From CAWAND01 sp963797485 (GTDB taxonomy: Bacteria; Chloroflexota; Anaerolineae; Anaerolineales; E44-bin32), in contig CAWCPF010000003.1 of assembly GCA_963797485.1 (NCBI GenBank), positions 930,001-994,000 of the forward strand: a stretch of DNA of 64,000 nt, given 5' to 3'. This document shows positions 1 to 8,750 of this stretch, piece by piece (the first letter of the stretch is position 1; the number at the start of each line of letters is the position of its first letter). A program made the translations under genes and the position numbers. The notes beneath the pieces were generated by a model. It saw only the letters and a program-made list of their open reading frames with translations. It made no database searches and was not told the origin of the DNA.

Positions 1-1
1 G

Positions 2-304
2 GTCGGCGTGGGCGTGGTGGCGTTCTACTTGATTGGGCTGGTGACCGTGACCTTCTACTTCCGCGGCCGGATCGGGATGCGGACTTTCCGCGCCATCCAT
101 GTGCTCAGCCTGGTCGGATACCTGGGCGGATTGGCCCACTCTGTGATGGCCGGCACGGATTCGGTCCTGCTGTCCACCCAGTTGTTTTACGCTGGGACCT
201 TCCTGGTGACCTTCTTCCTGTTGGCCTATTGGGTGCTGACAGCCCTCCAGCGGCGCCTGGCCGGGGCGCTTCAGCCGGCCCGGGTCAAGACCTCGCGGCG
301 ATAG
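2..304 (+). CDS. Membrane protein, ferric reductase-like transmembrane family (C-terminal fragment)
   Basis: The reading frame is open at the left edge, so the start lies outside the window. The visible 100 residues form about three hydrophobic helices with a short basic tail. A helix reading RAIHVLSLVGYLGGLAHS has two histidines spaced as in the haem-binding helices of ferric reductase-like or cytochrome b-type membrane proteins. The family call rests on this pattern only. A small four-helix membrane protein follows on the same strand, 163 bases downstream. Confidence 0.5.
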   Translation, partial: VGVGVVAFYLIGLVTVTFYFRGRIGMRTFRAIHVLSLVGYLGGLAHSVMAGTDSVLLSTQLFYAGTFLVTFFLLAYWVLTALQRRLAGALQPARVKTSRR

Positions 305-467
305 CGCCTGTTCGTCGCCCGGCCAGAGCCACGGCTCCTGCCGGGAAACTCTCCTGAGTTCGACGGGTCCCCGACCGGATGACAGCCAAGGTCTCCACCT
401 CTATAATGGGCTGACCGTTGCAGCGCACTCTGGCCCGGTCTGACCGGGAGGCGAGGGAGAGGGACCC

Positions 468-896
468 ATGAAGAACTTCGCGGCAAGTGCCTATGTCGTC
501 ATGATCTGGCTTTTCCTGTTGGGGCTGTTGGCCCAATTCATTTTGGCCGGGCTGGCGCTGTTCGACAGCGGGACGATCTGGGACGTCCACATAGGGGTCG
601 GTTACAGCGTTGGCTACCCCCTGCTGCTGAACGTCATCTTCGGCCTGCTGGCCAGGCTGCCCAGATCAGCATGGGGGCGGCTGGGGCTGGTGTTCGGTCT
701 GTACGTCATCCAGGTCTTTCTGCCCGGCCTGCGCACCAGCCTCCCGCTGGTGGCGGCCCTGCACCCGATCAACGCTCTGCTGATCTTCTGGGTCAGCGTG
801 GCGACGCTGCGCCACGCCCGGCAGTTCGCGCCCCGGCCGATAGGAACGCTTGAACCCTCCGCGGCGCCGATGCCGGCCGGATCGCAGACCGCCTGA
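468..896 (+). CDS. Small four-helix membrane protein (DUF6220-like)
   Basis: This 142-residue protein has four predicted membrane segments at about residues 8-32, 43-63, 70-90 and 100-118, and a polar proline/alanine-rich tail. Histidines at the ends of helices 2 and 4 (VHIGVGY, LHPINALL) resemble DUF6220-type proteins, whose function is unknown. A purine-rich ribosome site lies just before the ATG. The C-terminal partner upstream is also a membrane protein, so the two may act together, but nothing proves it. Confidence 0.6.
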   Translation: MKNFAASAYVVMIWLFLLGLLAQFILAGLALFDSGTIWDVHIGVGYSVGYPLLLNVIFGLLARLPRSAWGRLGLVFGLYVIQVFLPGLRTSLPLVAALHPINALLIFWVSVATLRHARQFAPRPIGTLEPSAAPMPAGSQTA

Positions 897-994
897 TCGG
901 GAGGGGGTCGCGGGGCGGTGGGGCCGCGCCGCCCCGAACAGGGCAGGCTTACAATGAAGGCGTCCGCTTGGCCAACCGGCCGGAGGAGGGCGCG

Positions 995-1768
995 ATGACC
1001 TTCAAGGTCAGCACTCAAGGCAACCGAAAACTCGAACAGCTTCTGGCGCGGGTCAATGCCGATGAAGAGCTGCTTCAGCTGTGGGAGTGCGCCAACATCA
1101 CGGCGACCGAACGCGCCGGGATCAGCGATCACGGCCCGGTGCACATCCAGATTGTGGCCAATGCCTGTGTCAAGTTGCTGAGGCTGCTTCGCGACGCCGA
1201 TATCGTCCCTAGCATTGTTAAAGATTACGGCATGGCCTACGAAGATGCCGAAGTGGTCGTGGTCCTGGCGGCCTGCCTGCACGATATCGGGATCGCCGTT
1301 CACCGGGACAACCATGAGACCTACTCGCTCAATCTGGCTTATCCAAAGGCGCGCCAGCTGCTGGCGGAGTTGTACGATGAACCCCAGCGCACCAAGATCG
1401 TGGCCGAGGTGCTCCACGCCGTCATCGCCCACCGCTGGGACGTCACCTGCTTCACGATAGAGGCCGGGGCGCTCAAGGTGGCCGACGCGCTCGACATGAC
1501 CGAGGGCCGGTCACGTATCCCCTTCGAAGCGGGTGAGATCAACATCCACTCGGTCTCCGCCCAGGCCATCGAGGAGGTCTCCATCCAGCGCGGCGAAGAA
1601 CGCCCGATCCGCCTGGATATCGAGCTCAACAACTCCGCCGGGATTTTTCAGATCGATGAGCTGTTGAGACGTAAGCTCACCAACTCGACCTTGAGGCCGT
1701 ACGTAGAGGTGTTTGCTCACATGGAGGGCGAGAGCGAACGCCATTTGCTGGAGATTTACCGGCTGTGA
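995..1768 (+). CDS. HD-domain phosphohydrolase-like protein
   Basis: I chose the ATG at 995 rather than the upstream TTG at 968 because GGAGGAGGG sits directly before it. The 257-residue product shows HD-superfamily metal ligands in order: a first histidine in ISDHGPVH, the HD pair in CLHDIGIAVH, histidines in LHAVIAHRWD, and a late aspartate in KVADALDMTEG. This fits a metal-dependent phosphohydrolase or a related regulator. The C-terminal 80 residues are mixed alpha/beta without a recognisable motif. Substrate unknown. Confidence 0.75.
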   Translation: MTFKVSTQGNRKLEQLLARVNADEELLQLWECANITATERAGISDHGPVHIQIVANACVKLLRLLRDADIVPSIVKDYGMAYEDAEVVVVLAACLHDIGIAVHRDNHETYSLNLAYPKARQLLAELYDEPQRTKIVAEVLHAVIAHRWDVTCFTIEAGALKVADALDMTEGRSRIPFEAGEINIHSVSAQAIEEVSIQRGEERPIRLDIELNNSAGIFQIDELLRRKLTNSTLRPYVEVFAHMEGESERHLLEIYRL

Positions 1769-1782
1769 CCCCTGGCCGGGGT

Positions 1783-2109
1783 TCAGACGGCGATCAAATC
1801 AACCGTTTTCGCCCGCGTGTCGGCGATCTGGGTCTCGGTGATCATGCCCACGAGTTGGTCGGGCGCCCCTGCGCCCCCCGCCTGCCTCACCAGGGCGATT
1901 GAGCCGTTATCCATCCGCAGATCTGCCAGCACACGCTGCAAGCGTGCATTCTCGTCCACGATCAAGAAATCGGTCCGCAGCATGTCGTCGATGGTTCGTG
2001 ATTTCGCCCGCGGATCGAGGGCGGAGTAGGCGGCCGCGTGCGGCACGACGCCGTAAACCTCCCCGTCTCTCGCCACAAGATACAGGCTGATGTCCGGGCG
2101 GGACTTCAC
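1783..2109 (-). CDS. CBS-domain protein, probably the tail of a larger protein
   Basis: The 108 residues carry CBS-type sequence, such as SLYLVARDGEVYGVVPH and a second repeat ending DQLVGMITETQIAD. Free-standing proteins this small are uncommon; the pattern recalls the paired CBS tail of ClC chloride channels. No channel-like coding sequence is visible upstream on this strand (2110-2425). It could be a real small CBS protein or the remnant of a truncated gene. It converges on the HD-domain gene with only 14 bases between the stops, where a short CCCC/GGGG stem occurs. Confidence 0.45.
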   Translation of the reverse strand: MKSRPDISLYLVARDGEVYGVVPHAAAYSALDPRAKSRTIDDMLRTDFLIVDENARLQRVLADLRMDNGSIALVRQAGGAGAPDQLVGMITETQIADTRAKTVDLIAV

Positions 2110-2425
2110 TTCACACGCAAAGGTTTTGAGGGTGGTGCCTGGTGAGACCAGGCAGCCTGTCCCACAAGTCTGGCAAACAATCTAAAGGTCGAGGCTCCCC
2201 GGCTGGGTGCGCGGGCCGGGAGGCCGGACGGTTCGTTCATGAATCGAACTCGGTGATGTCGATGCCTCCTTGGGCCGGGCCAGAGAAGGTCGCGCCCTGG
2301 CGGCAATGACGCACCCCAGCGCGAGCCCGCCGCCACCCAAGCACGGACGGCCGGATCACCAAGGCTTGGGCCAAACCGGCGCGATTTGTGAAGGCCTTCA
2401 CAACCCCCGGCGCGCTTTCGCCGGG
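2110..2425. other. Intergenic region with two short inverted repeats
   Basis: I see no convincing gene here. GCCTGGT-GAG-ACCAGGC forms a perfect hairpin at 2137-2153. A second stem, CCCGGCG/CGCCGGG at 2406-2425, lies immediately after the stop of the leftward enzyme I gene and could be its terminator, although no T-run follows on that strand. Confidence 0.4.
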
Positions 2426-4153
2426 TCAGGGGGAGGGCGATTTGGGTGACCGAGCCGTCACCAGCTGGCGGACGGCTTCGGCGGAGTCCAAACGCATGGC
2501 CTCATCGGCCAGGGCACGGGCCTCGGGCACCGACCAGCGCCGGATGATCGCCTTGGCGCCAGGGATTGAATGGGGCGTCATGCTCAATTCGTCGAGACCC
2601 AGACCAAGCAGGAGCGGCAGGCCGGCAGGGTCGCCGCCCAGCTCCCCGCAAACGCCCACCCACTTGCCGTGGGCATGGGCGGCCTGGGAAACCGAGCGGA
2701 TTTGCCTCAGGACGGCCGGGTGGCAGGCGTCGCCAAGACGGGCCACATGCGGATTGGTACGATCGGCCGCCATGGTGTACTGGGTCAAGTCATTCGTGCC
2801 CACGCTGAAGAAATCGACTTCCACCGCAAAAAGCTCCGCCAGCATGGCCACCGAGGGGATTTCGACCATGATCCCAAGCGGCACCGAGTCGGCCAGCGCG
2901 ATTCCGGTTTCGGCTACTTCTTGCCGCGCCTCCAGCCACAGCTGACGCGCCAGCCGGAACTCGTCCAGGGTGGAGATCATCGGAAACATCACTCTCAAAT
3001 CGTGTCCCGGGCCGGCGCGCCACAGCGCCCGAAGCTGAGTTTTGAAGAAGTCGGGACGATCCAGACACATGCGAATGGCGCGCCATCCCAAAAGGGCGTT
3101 TTTCTCTGGCGGCATGTCGAGGTAAGGAAGCGGTTTGTCACCGCCCACGTCCAGCGTGCGCACCACGACTGGCCGAGCCTGCATCACCTCCAGAATCGAT
3201 CGATAGGCCTGCGTTTGCTCGGCCTCCGTCGGGGCAGCATCGCGATCGAGGTACAGAAACTCGGTCCGCAGCAGCCCGATGCCTTCGGCCCCCAGCTCCA
3301 GCGCCCGGCGGCTGTCGTCCACTGTTCCGACATTGGCAACGATCGCAACCTGGAGGCCGTCTTGGGTGATGGCCGGTTGGTGGGCCGCGTTGAGCTCCAG
3401 GGCGGCGGTGGCTTGATTCGACTGCCAGGCACGCGTGTAGCGCGCCTGGGTCGGTGCGTCCGGGTCGATCCACACCACCCCGCTGTCGCCATCCATGATG
3501 AGCAGCCTTCCTGGGGGGATGAACATGAGCGCTTCACCCGCGCCGACCACCGCCGGCAGCCCAAGGGCTTTGGCGAGAATGGCGGTGTGCGAGGTCGGGC
3601 CGCCTTCCGCCGTGCAGAATCCGAGGACCAGATCCTTCTCGAGGCGGACCGTATCGGAGGGGGCCAAGTCGCGCGCCAGGACGATCGAGGGGCGGGTGAG
3701 CGGCCGGCTTTCGGGGCCCTCCTTGTCCAACAGGAGGCGAAGCACACTGCGGCCGACATCGCGAATGTCGGCGGCGCGGGCCCTCAAATACTCGTCCTGC
3801 ATGGCTTCCATCTGGCGGGCGTAGAACTCGGTCCCCTCCGACCAGGCCGCGGGGGCCGACAAGACCTTGTCGACGATCCCTTTTCGGACCCTCTCGAGCA
3901 GAGCCGGGTCGTCCAGGAACATGATGTGCGCTTCGAAGATGGCGGCCTCGGCCCGGTCCAGGCGCTCCCCGGCCGATTGAAGCAGCTTCCCCAGCTGGGC
4001 GCGGCCGGCGGCAAGGGCAAGGTCAAGGCGTTCAAGCTCGGGTTCGCTTCCGGACGAAGCCTGGTGCTCGAAGGTCAGCCGTTCTTCTTCGATCACGAAG
4101 GCCGGCCCGACGGCGGTACCGGGGGAGGCGGAGATGCCCTTCAACTGGTCCAT
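2426..4153 (-). CDS. ptsI: PTS phosphoenolpyruvate-protein phosphotransferase (enzyme I), unit 1
   Basis: Enzyme I takes phosphate from phosphoenolpyruvate onto a histidine and passes it to HPr in the cytoplasm. The start at 4153 (MDQLKGISASPGTAVG) follows an AGGAGG site; the open frame extends upstream only as noise. The 575-residue length is normal for the family. Seen: the swivelling phosphohistidine domain with GGPTSHTAILAKALG, the PEP-binding barrel with LRTEFLYLDRDAAPTE and DLTQYTMAADR, and the conserved cysteine in GVCGELGGDPAG. It is divergent from an HPr/GntR/mannose-type PTS operon, which it presumably serves. A second enzyme I lies at 54.3-56.0 kb. Confidence 0.95.
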   Translation of the reverse strand: MDQLKGISASPGTAVGPAFVIEEERLTFEHQASSGSEPELERLDLALAAGRAQLGKLLQSAGERLDRAEAAIFEAHIMFLDDPALLERVRKGIVDKVLSAPAAWSEGTEFYARQMEAMQDEYLRARAADIRDVGRSVLRLLLDKEGPESRPLTRPSIVLARDLAPSDTVRLEKDLVLGFCTAEGGPTSHTAILAKALGLPAVVGAGEALMFIPPGRLLIMDGDSGVVWIDPDAPTQARYTRAWQSNQATAALELNAAHQPAITQDGLQVAIVANVGTVDDSRRALELGAEGIGLLRTEFLYLDRDAAPTEAEQTQAYRSILEVMQARPVVVRTLDVGGDKPLPYLDMPPEKNALLGWRAIRMCLDRPDFFKTQLRALWRAGPGHDLRVMFPMISTLDEFRLARQLWLEARQEVAETGIALADSVPLGIMVEIPSVAMLAELFAVEVDFFSVGTNDLTQYTMAADRTNPHVARLGDACHPAVLRQIRSVSQAAHAHGKWVGVCGELGGDPAGLPLLLGLGLDELSMTPHSIPGAKAIIRRWSVPEARALADEAMRLDSAEAVRQLVTARSPKSPSP

Positions 4154-4661
4154 GCGGTGGGGTGGCCTCCTGCTTCTGAGAGGGGGACAAGGCGCATCGC
4201 CAGCCCATGTCTTTGATGATAGCCGAACGCCATGCCGAGGTCGAGGTCTGGACAAGCGCAGGGTGAGCGAAGGGAAGGGGCCCAATGAGGGGCGAGGCGG
4301 CACGTGCGCTGGGGGGTTAAGCATGAAAACACGGCTCTCCGGCCGGGACGGCGGGGACGGCCAGACGGGCGAGCCAGGCTGGCGGCGGATGCGACGGGGG
4401 TTGTTTGACAGCCGCCTCAGGTTGGTATATTGTGCAGGCACGCGCGATTATACCGGTAAAGACTGGTACAACCAAACCGAGGCAAGCACTCGACCAAGGG
4501 GAATGACGTCAAGGCTGGGCCGATCAATTCAACGGTTTACCCTTTCGCCGGAGCGGCTCCATCCGTGCCGTTGAAGACCGCCGCCCTTGGGCGCCGCAAG
4601 TCCACTCAATCCGCCACACCCTCTTGTCGGACATTCGGCATCAGCCCAAGAGGCGCGCCCA
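4154..4661. promoter_or_regulatory. Divergent control region between enzyme I and the HPr-GntR-PTS operon
   Basis: A rightward promoter candidate is TTGACA at 4405-4410 with TATTGT at 4428-4433 (17-base spacer; TATATT at 4426 also possible). Downstream lies TGGTACAACCA (4464-4474), a symmetric site of the TGGT-N3-ACCA kind bound by HutC/DasR-type GntR regulators. A looser GGTATA...TATACC pair (4424-4453) overlaps the -10. Together they suggest repression by the GntR protein encoded at 4969. No gene is visible in this stretch. Confidence 0.5.
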
Positions 4662-4988
4662 TTGTCTGACCTTGTGGCCGTACGGTCGATTGTCGTTGAA
4701 CACGCCATGGGATTGCATGCGCGGTCCGCAGTAGACTTCGTGCGGACCGCGCAACGTTTTAAGGCGCGGGTCCGGGTGCGCAACGAACGCAGCGAACCCA
4801 ACCAAGAAGATTGGGCCGACGCCGAGAGCATCCTCAGCATTCTCTCGCTGGAGGTCCATCAGGGCACCCGCATCACGATCCGGGCGGACGGCCCGGATGC
4901 CACCAAAGCCCTGGATGCCTTGTGTGATCTCGTGGCCAGCAACTTTGCAAAGGGGGTGAGTGGAGAGCATGATCGCCACAACCGGTAG
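4662..4988 (+). CDS. ptsH: HPr-family phosphocarrier protein, unit 1
   Basis: HPr relays phosphate from enzyme I to the IIA domain. The signature GLHARSAVDFVRTAQRF holds the active histidine, with serine in place of the usual proline after the arginine. The region aligned with the regulatory Ser-46 keeps a serine (AESILSILSLEV). I prefer the TTG start at 4662, or GTG at 4674; the frame stays open to 4587 but the extra sequence does not look coding. The product is about 108 residues, slightly long because of an 18-residue tail that overlaps the GntR start at 4969. Confidence 0.85.
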   Translation: MSDLVAVRSIVVEHAMGLHARSAVDFVRTAQRFKARVRVRNERSEPNQEDWADAESILSILSLEVHQGTRITIRADGPDATKALDALCDLVASNFAKGVSGEHDRHNR

Positions 4989-5768
4989 CCGCTTGAAGGC
5001 CCTTGAGATATTCAACCTCGATCCGAACAGCATCACGCCGCACTATCAACAGTTGGTGGACCAAATCTTGGACGCCGTCACCGATGGAGACTTGAAGCCC
5101 GGCCAACCGCTGCCGTCCGAGCGCGAGCTTTCCAAAGCGCTGGGCATCAGCCGCATGACGGTGCGCCGAGCGCTCACCGATCTCGAAGCCCGCGGCCGTC
5201 TGCAGAGCCAGGTGGGTCGGGGATGGTTCGTAAGCAAGGCCAAGATTGAGCAGCGCTTGGAGCAGCTCAGCGGGTTCAGCGCCGACATGCGCGCCAAGCA
5301 CCTGACCGTCGAGTCGCAGGTGCTGGTCTTTAAGGTCGAGCCGGCCGGGGCCACGCTGGCCGATTGGCTGCATCTCAGTTTGGGCGAGCCGGTCTATCGG
5401 CTTGACCGAATCCAACTCGTGAATGGTGAGCCGGTCGGCCTTGAATACCCGCGCCTCCCGGAGAAGTTCTGTCCCGGACTGGACCGTTTTGACTTCAACC
5501 GCGACTCGCTCTATCGCGTGCTGCGCGACGAATACCATCTTGTTCTTCATAACGCCCTTCAGACGATCGAGGCCCTCGCTGGTCGATTGGCACGAGGCCA
5601 ACCTGCTGAAGGTAGATCCCGGTGCGCCGGCTTTGCGCGGCCGGCGGACGGTGTTCGATCCGGAGGGGGTGGTCCTCGAGTTCGAGCACCGGCATTTATC
5701 GCGGCGATCGCTACCGCTATCAACTTGAACTTTATGGCGACAGCAAGGCAGAGGGAGTCCTTCTATGA
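4969..5768 (+). CDS. GntR/HutC-family transcriptional regulator (two frameshifts)
   Basis: An N-terminal winged helix (HYQQLVDQILDAVTDG, LPSERELSKALGISRMTV) is followed by a UTRA effector domain. The frame breaks near 5578 and again near 5684, each by one extra base. Reading through gives the normal UTRA end, DWHEANLLKVDPG, then STGIYRGDRYRYQLELYG, and a stop at 5768 that overlaps the IIA start (ATGA). The corrected length is about 265 residues. It probably controls the surrounding PTS operon through the TGGTACAACCA site upstream. Sequencing error and genuine inactivation are both possible. Confidence 0.85.
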
Positions 5769-6202
5769 GCCCGGTGGGATTGGTTCTGGCAGCCCATGGT
5801 GGCCTGGCCGGCGAGCTGGTCAAAAGCGCCCGCATGATCGTCGGCGATCAGGTGCCGGTTCAGACCGTCCACCTGGACATGGACACCAACCTTGAGGCAT
5901 TGTGCAGCCGCATGCTGGATGCGGTGGATGCTGCCGAGCAGGGCGCCGGGGTGCTGATCCTGATCGACTTGTTCGGCGGGACGCCGAGCAACGCCGCCGC
6001 CATGTGCTTGCAGCAGCGGCCCTGCGGTGTGGTGTCTGGAGTCAACCTGCCCATGCTGTTGGAAGTCCTGCTGGGAATCGAACAGGGCCAGGCGCTGGAT
6101 GAACTGGCTCAAACGGCCGTCCGGGCCGGCTTGTCCGGCATTCTCGATGTGCGCGAACGCCATCAATCGCAGATTTCAAAGGAGCAGAATGGCGATGAGT
6201 AA
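5765..6202 (+). CDS. PTS system mannose/fructose/sorbose-type IIA component
   Basis: This 145-residue cytoplasmic IIA protein accepts phosphate from HPr on the histidine in LVLAAHGGLAGELV (residue 11), the usual place for ManX-type IIA. The LIDLFGGTPSNAAAM segment is also characteristic of the family. The start codon overlaps the preceding GntR stop, and its 3' end overlaps the dehydrogenase start, so the genes are translationally coupled. The matching IIB, IIC and IID are encoded at 7281-9837. Confidence 0.93.
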   Translation: MSPVGLVLAAHGGLAGELVKSARMIVGDQVPVQTVHLDMDTNLEALCSRMLDAVDAAEQGAGVLILIDLFGGTPSNAAAMCLQQRPCGVVSGVNLPMLLEVLLGIEQGQALDELAQTAVRAGLSGILDVRERHQSQISKEQNGDE

Positions 6203-7244
6203 ATCTGCCAACGGCACCATGCGGCAATCGGTCATCAAAGGGCCGAAGACGCTCGAGATTCAATCCATCCCCATACCAGAACCTGAGCCGGATCAGGTGC
6301 TGGTCAAGGTGCATTCGTGTGCGTTGTGCACCTGGGAGCAGCGCATGTACACAGGTGATGAGCCGCACTATCCCATCACCGGCGGGCACGAGGTGGCCGG
6401 GGTGGTGGTCAAGACCGGGGAGCGCGTGTTCAGTGTCCAGGCGGGTGATCATGTGACTGTGTCGGGGCTGGTCCGCTGCGAACAGTGCCAGTCCTGCCGG
6501 CGTGGCCTGAACAACATTTGTGAAAACATGTATAAGATCCGCGACGCGCAACCGACCCCCGGGCCGGCCGGGCTGGGAGAGTATGTCCTGCGTTTGGGCG
6601 CCGACTGCTACAAGGTCGACCCATCCGTGCCGCTTGAACAGGCCGCGTTGACCGAGCCCTTGTCATGTGTGCTGCGCAGCGTCAAACACGCCGCGCTGGG
6701 GGCGGGCGAGCCTGTGGTGATCATCGGCGCCGGGATCATGGGGATGCTCCACCTGCTCCTGGCCAAGCGCGCCGGGGCGATCGTCTACCTGAGCGAACCC
6801 GATGCCGGTCGACGGAAAAAGGCGATGGAGCTCGGCGCCGCCGGAGCCTTTAACCCACTTGAAGAAGACTATGTGGAGAAGGTCCGTTCGCTGACCGGCG
6901 GTCATGGCGCGGCGGCGACGTTTGTCTGCGTGGCGCGTGCCTCGACCATCGAGCCGGCCGTGAACGCTTCGGCGCCAGGCGGGCGGGTGATGTTGTACTC
7001 GAGTTTCTTCCCCAAGGGGGAGAAGATCCAGCTCGATCCGAATGTCTTTCACAAGATCGAGATCGTGCTGACGGGGACCATGAGCCAGAGCCGCCAGGAC
7101 TTCTTCGAGGCGGCGGAGATGATCTCCAACCGGGAGCTCGATCTGGAGCCGCTGGTGAGCGCTCGCTTCAGCCTTGACCAGCTGGAGCAGGCCTTTGAGG
7201 CGGCCTTGCAGGTCAACACGTACCGTGTGATCGTCAATCCGTGA
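6189..7244 (+). CDS. Zinc-dependent alcohol/polyol dehydrogenase (MDR family)
   Basis: The start at 6189 (or ATG 6195) has AAAGGAG upstream and overlaps the IIA gene. Seen: the catalytic-zinc GGHEVAGVV motif, a four-cysteine structural zinc loop CEQCQSCRRGLNNIC, and a Rossmann segment VIIGAGIMGMLHLLLAKRAG. The length of about 351 residues is typical of sorbitol or threonine dehydrogenases. Lying between PTS components, it probably oxidises or reduces the sugar (phosphate) that this PTS imports. The exact substrate cannot be read from the sequence. Confidence 0.88.
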   Translation: MAMSKSANGTMRQSVIKGPKTLEIQSIPIPEPEPDQVLVKVHSCALCTWEQRMYTGDEPHYPITGGHEVAGVVVKTGERVFSVQAGDHVTVSGLVRCEQCQSCRRGLNNICENMYKIRDAQPTPGPAGLGEYVLRLGADCYKVDPSVPLEQAALTEPLSCVLRSVKHAALGAGEPVVIIGAGIMGMLHLLLAKRAGAIVYLSEPDAGRRKKAMELGAAGAFNPLEEDYVEKVRSLTGGHGAAATFVCVARASTIEPAVNASAPGGRVMLYSSFFPKGEKIQLDPNVFHKIEIVLTGTMSQSRQDFFEAAEMISNRELDLEPLVSARFSLDQLEQAFEAALQVNTYRVIVNP

Positions 7245-7280
7245 TCGGCTGCCCGAAGGCCAGAAGGGAGGCCCTGACCC

Positions 7281-7763
7281 ATGCAGATTGCTCTGGCCCG
7301 CATCGATGACCGGCTGATCCATGGGCAGGTGGTCACCGCCTGGCTGCAAACCATCGGACCGTGCGACGAGATTCTGGTCTGCGACGACAGAGCCAGCAAG
7401 GACCAGTTACTCCAGCAGGTGCTGATGATGAGCAAGCCGCCCGACAAGAGTCTGCGCGTGCTGTCGACAGACGAAACAATCGCCGAATTCAAATCCAACG
7501 CCGACGATCCCCGGCGGGTGCTCTTGATCACCCGCGGGCCCGAGGCGATGCTCAACCTGGTTCAAAACGGTGTGACGATCGACCACCTCAACGTGGGAGG
7601 CATGGGGGGTGGTTCGGCGCGCAAGAAGCTGCATCGAAACGTCTCGGCCACGGATGAGGAGGTGGAAACCCTACGACAAATCCAGGCGCTGGGGGTGAGA
7701 GTTGAATTGAAGATGCTTCCGAGCAATTCTGCCGTGGATCTTGCCAGCATCGAGGGAAGGTGA
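7281..7763 (+). CDS. PTS system mannose/fructose/sorbose-type IIB component
   Basis: The 160-residue protein has the IIB phosphohistidine motif ARIDDRLIHGQVVTAW, with the active histidine near residue 15, and the later LNVGGMGGG loop. It takes phosphate from the IIA protein encoded upstream and gives it to the incoming sugar. A GGGAGG ribosome site precedes the ATG. The order IIA, dehydrogenase, IIB, IIC, IID, aldolase is on one strand with short gaps. Confidence 0.94.
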   Translation: MQIALARIDDRLIHGQVVTAWLQTIGPCDEILVCDDRASKDQLLQQVLMMSKPPDKSLRVLSTDETIAEFKSNADDPRRVLLITRGPEAMLNLVQNGVTIDHLNVGGMGGGSARKKLHRNVSATDEEVETLRQIQALGVRVELKMLPSNSAVDLASIEGR

Positions 7764-7835
7764 GCGGAGAGACTTGTTGACCCAGAAAGGACGTCCCGAG
7801 TTATACAGCCTTAAGGCCAGTCGGAGGACGGATCC

Positions 7836-8750
7836 ATGAAATTGTCACTTAAGAAGGCGTTTGCGGTCTTAGGCTTGGTGTGGTTGGCGGCCTTGCTGTT
7901 CCAGGTTTCGGCCTGGGCGGCGGCGTCACCCGGCTACGCGGTGGCCCAAGCCGCCGGCAGCCGTCTGACCTTGCTCCAAGCCATCCTGGTCGCAGCCGGG
8001 TACTGGTGGACAAATAGCGCCTTCACCCCCAATCTAGGTTTCAACTTCACCCGCTGGCCGATCATCGGCGGCACCTTTGTCGGACTGATCATGGGCAATC
8101 TGGAGCAGGGCATTCTGCTCGGCGCCAGCATCAACTTGGTCTTCCTGGGCGTTATCTCCGCCGGTGGTTCGACCCCGGCCGATCCCTCGTTGGCCGGCTG
8201 GCTGGGCACTGCCCTGGCCATGTCCGCTGGCCTGGGGACCGAGCAAGCGATCGCCATCGCCGCACCGCTCGGGGCGCTGGGCACGATCGCGTTCTACAGC
8301 CGCATGAGCGTCGATGTCGGCTTTGTGCGTTGGGCAAACGAAGCCGCCGAGCGTGGAGACATTGATGGGGTCGCCTTGATGAACTGGCTGCCGGGACAGA
8401 TCTTCGTCTTTGTTACAACCTTCATCCCGGTGCTCATCCTGGCGCTGGTTGGCTCGTCTGCGTTGAACGCCCTGTTCGACGCTATCGACCCATTCCGCGG
8501 CGGTTCGGCGGATTGGCGCTGGATCCGTGACTGGTTCATCATCGCCGGTTCCGTGCTCCCTGCCGTCGGCATCGCGCTCAACTTGAGCCTGATCTTCAAC
8601 CGCGCCGTGCTGGCTTACCTGCTGATCTTCTTCACGGTTGCTGCCATGGCGCACACGAACATCATCGCCATCGCCGTGATCGCTGCAGGCTTGGCACTCG
8701 TGCACGTCATGCTCAGCCGAGGGAGGGAGCAGCATGCACACACAAGCTGA
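7836..8750 (+). CDS. PTS system mannose/fructose/sorbose-type IIC component
   Basis: This is an integral membrane protein of 304 residues with about eight helices. Family segments include PIIGGTFVGLIMGNLEQGI and VISAGGSTPADPSLAGWLGT. An additional hydrophobic leader (residues 8-30) precedes the first usual helix. IIC with IID forms the sugar channel. The 3' end overlaps the IID start by 17 bases, consistent with coupled translation. Confidence 0.92.
   Translation: MKLSLKKAFAVLGLVWLAALLFQVSAWAAASPGYAVAQAAGSRLTLLQAILVAAGYWWTNSAFTPNLGFNFTRWPIIGGTFVGLIMGNLEQGILLGASINLVFLGVISAGGSTPADPSLAGWLGTALAMSAGLGTEQAIAIAAPLGALGTIAFYSRMSVDVGFVRWANEAAERGDIDGVALMNWLPGQIFVFVTTFIPVLILALVGSSALNALFDAIDPFRGGSADWRWIRDWFIIAGSVLPAVGIALNLSLIFNRAVLAYLLIFFTVAAMAHTNIIAIAVIAAGLALVHVMLSRGREQHAHTS

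Noticed and set aside
2570..4216. Long open frame (548 codons) opposite enzyme I
   Set aside because: It is a shadow of the real gene in high-GC sequence, with no family motif; the opposite strand encodes a complete enzyme I.
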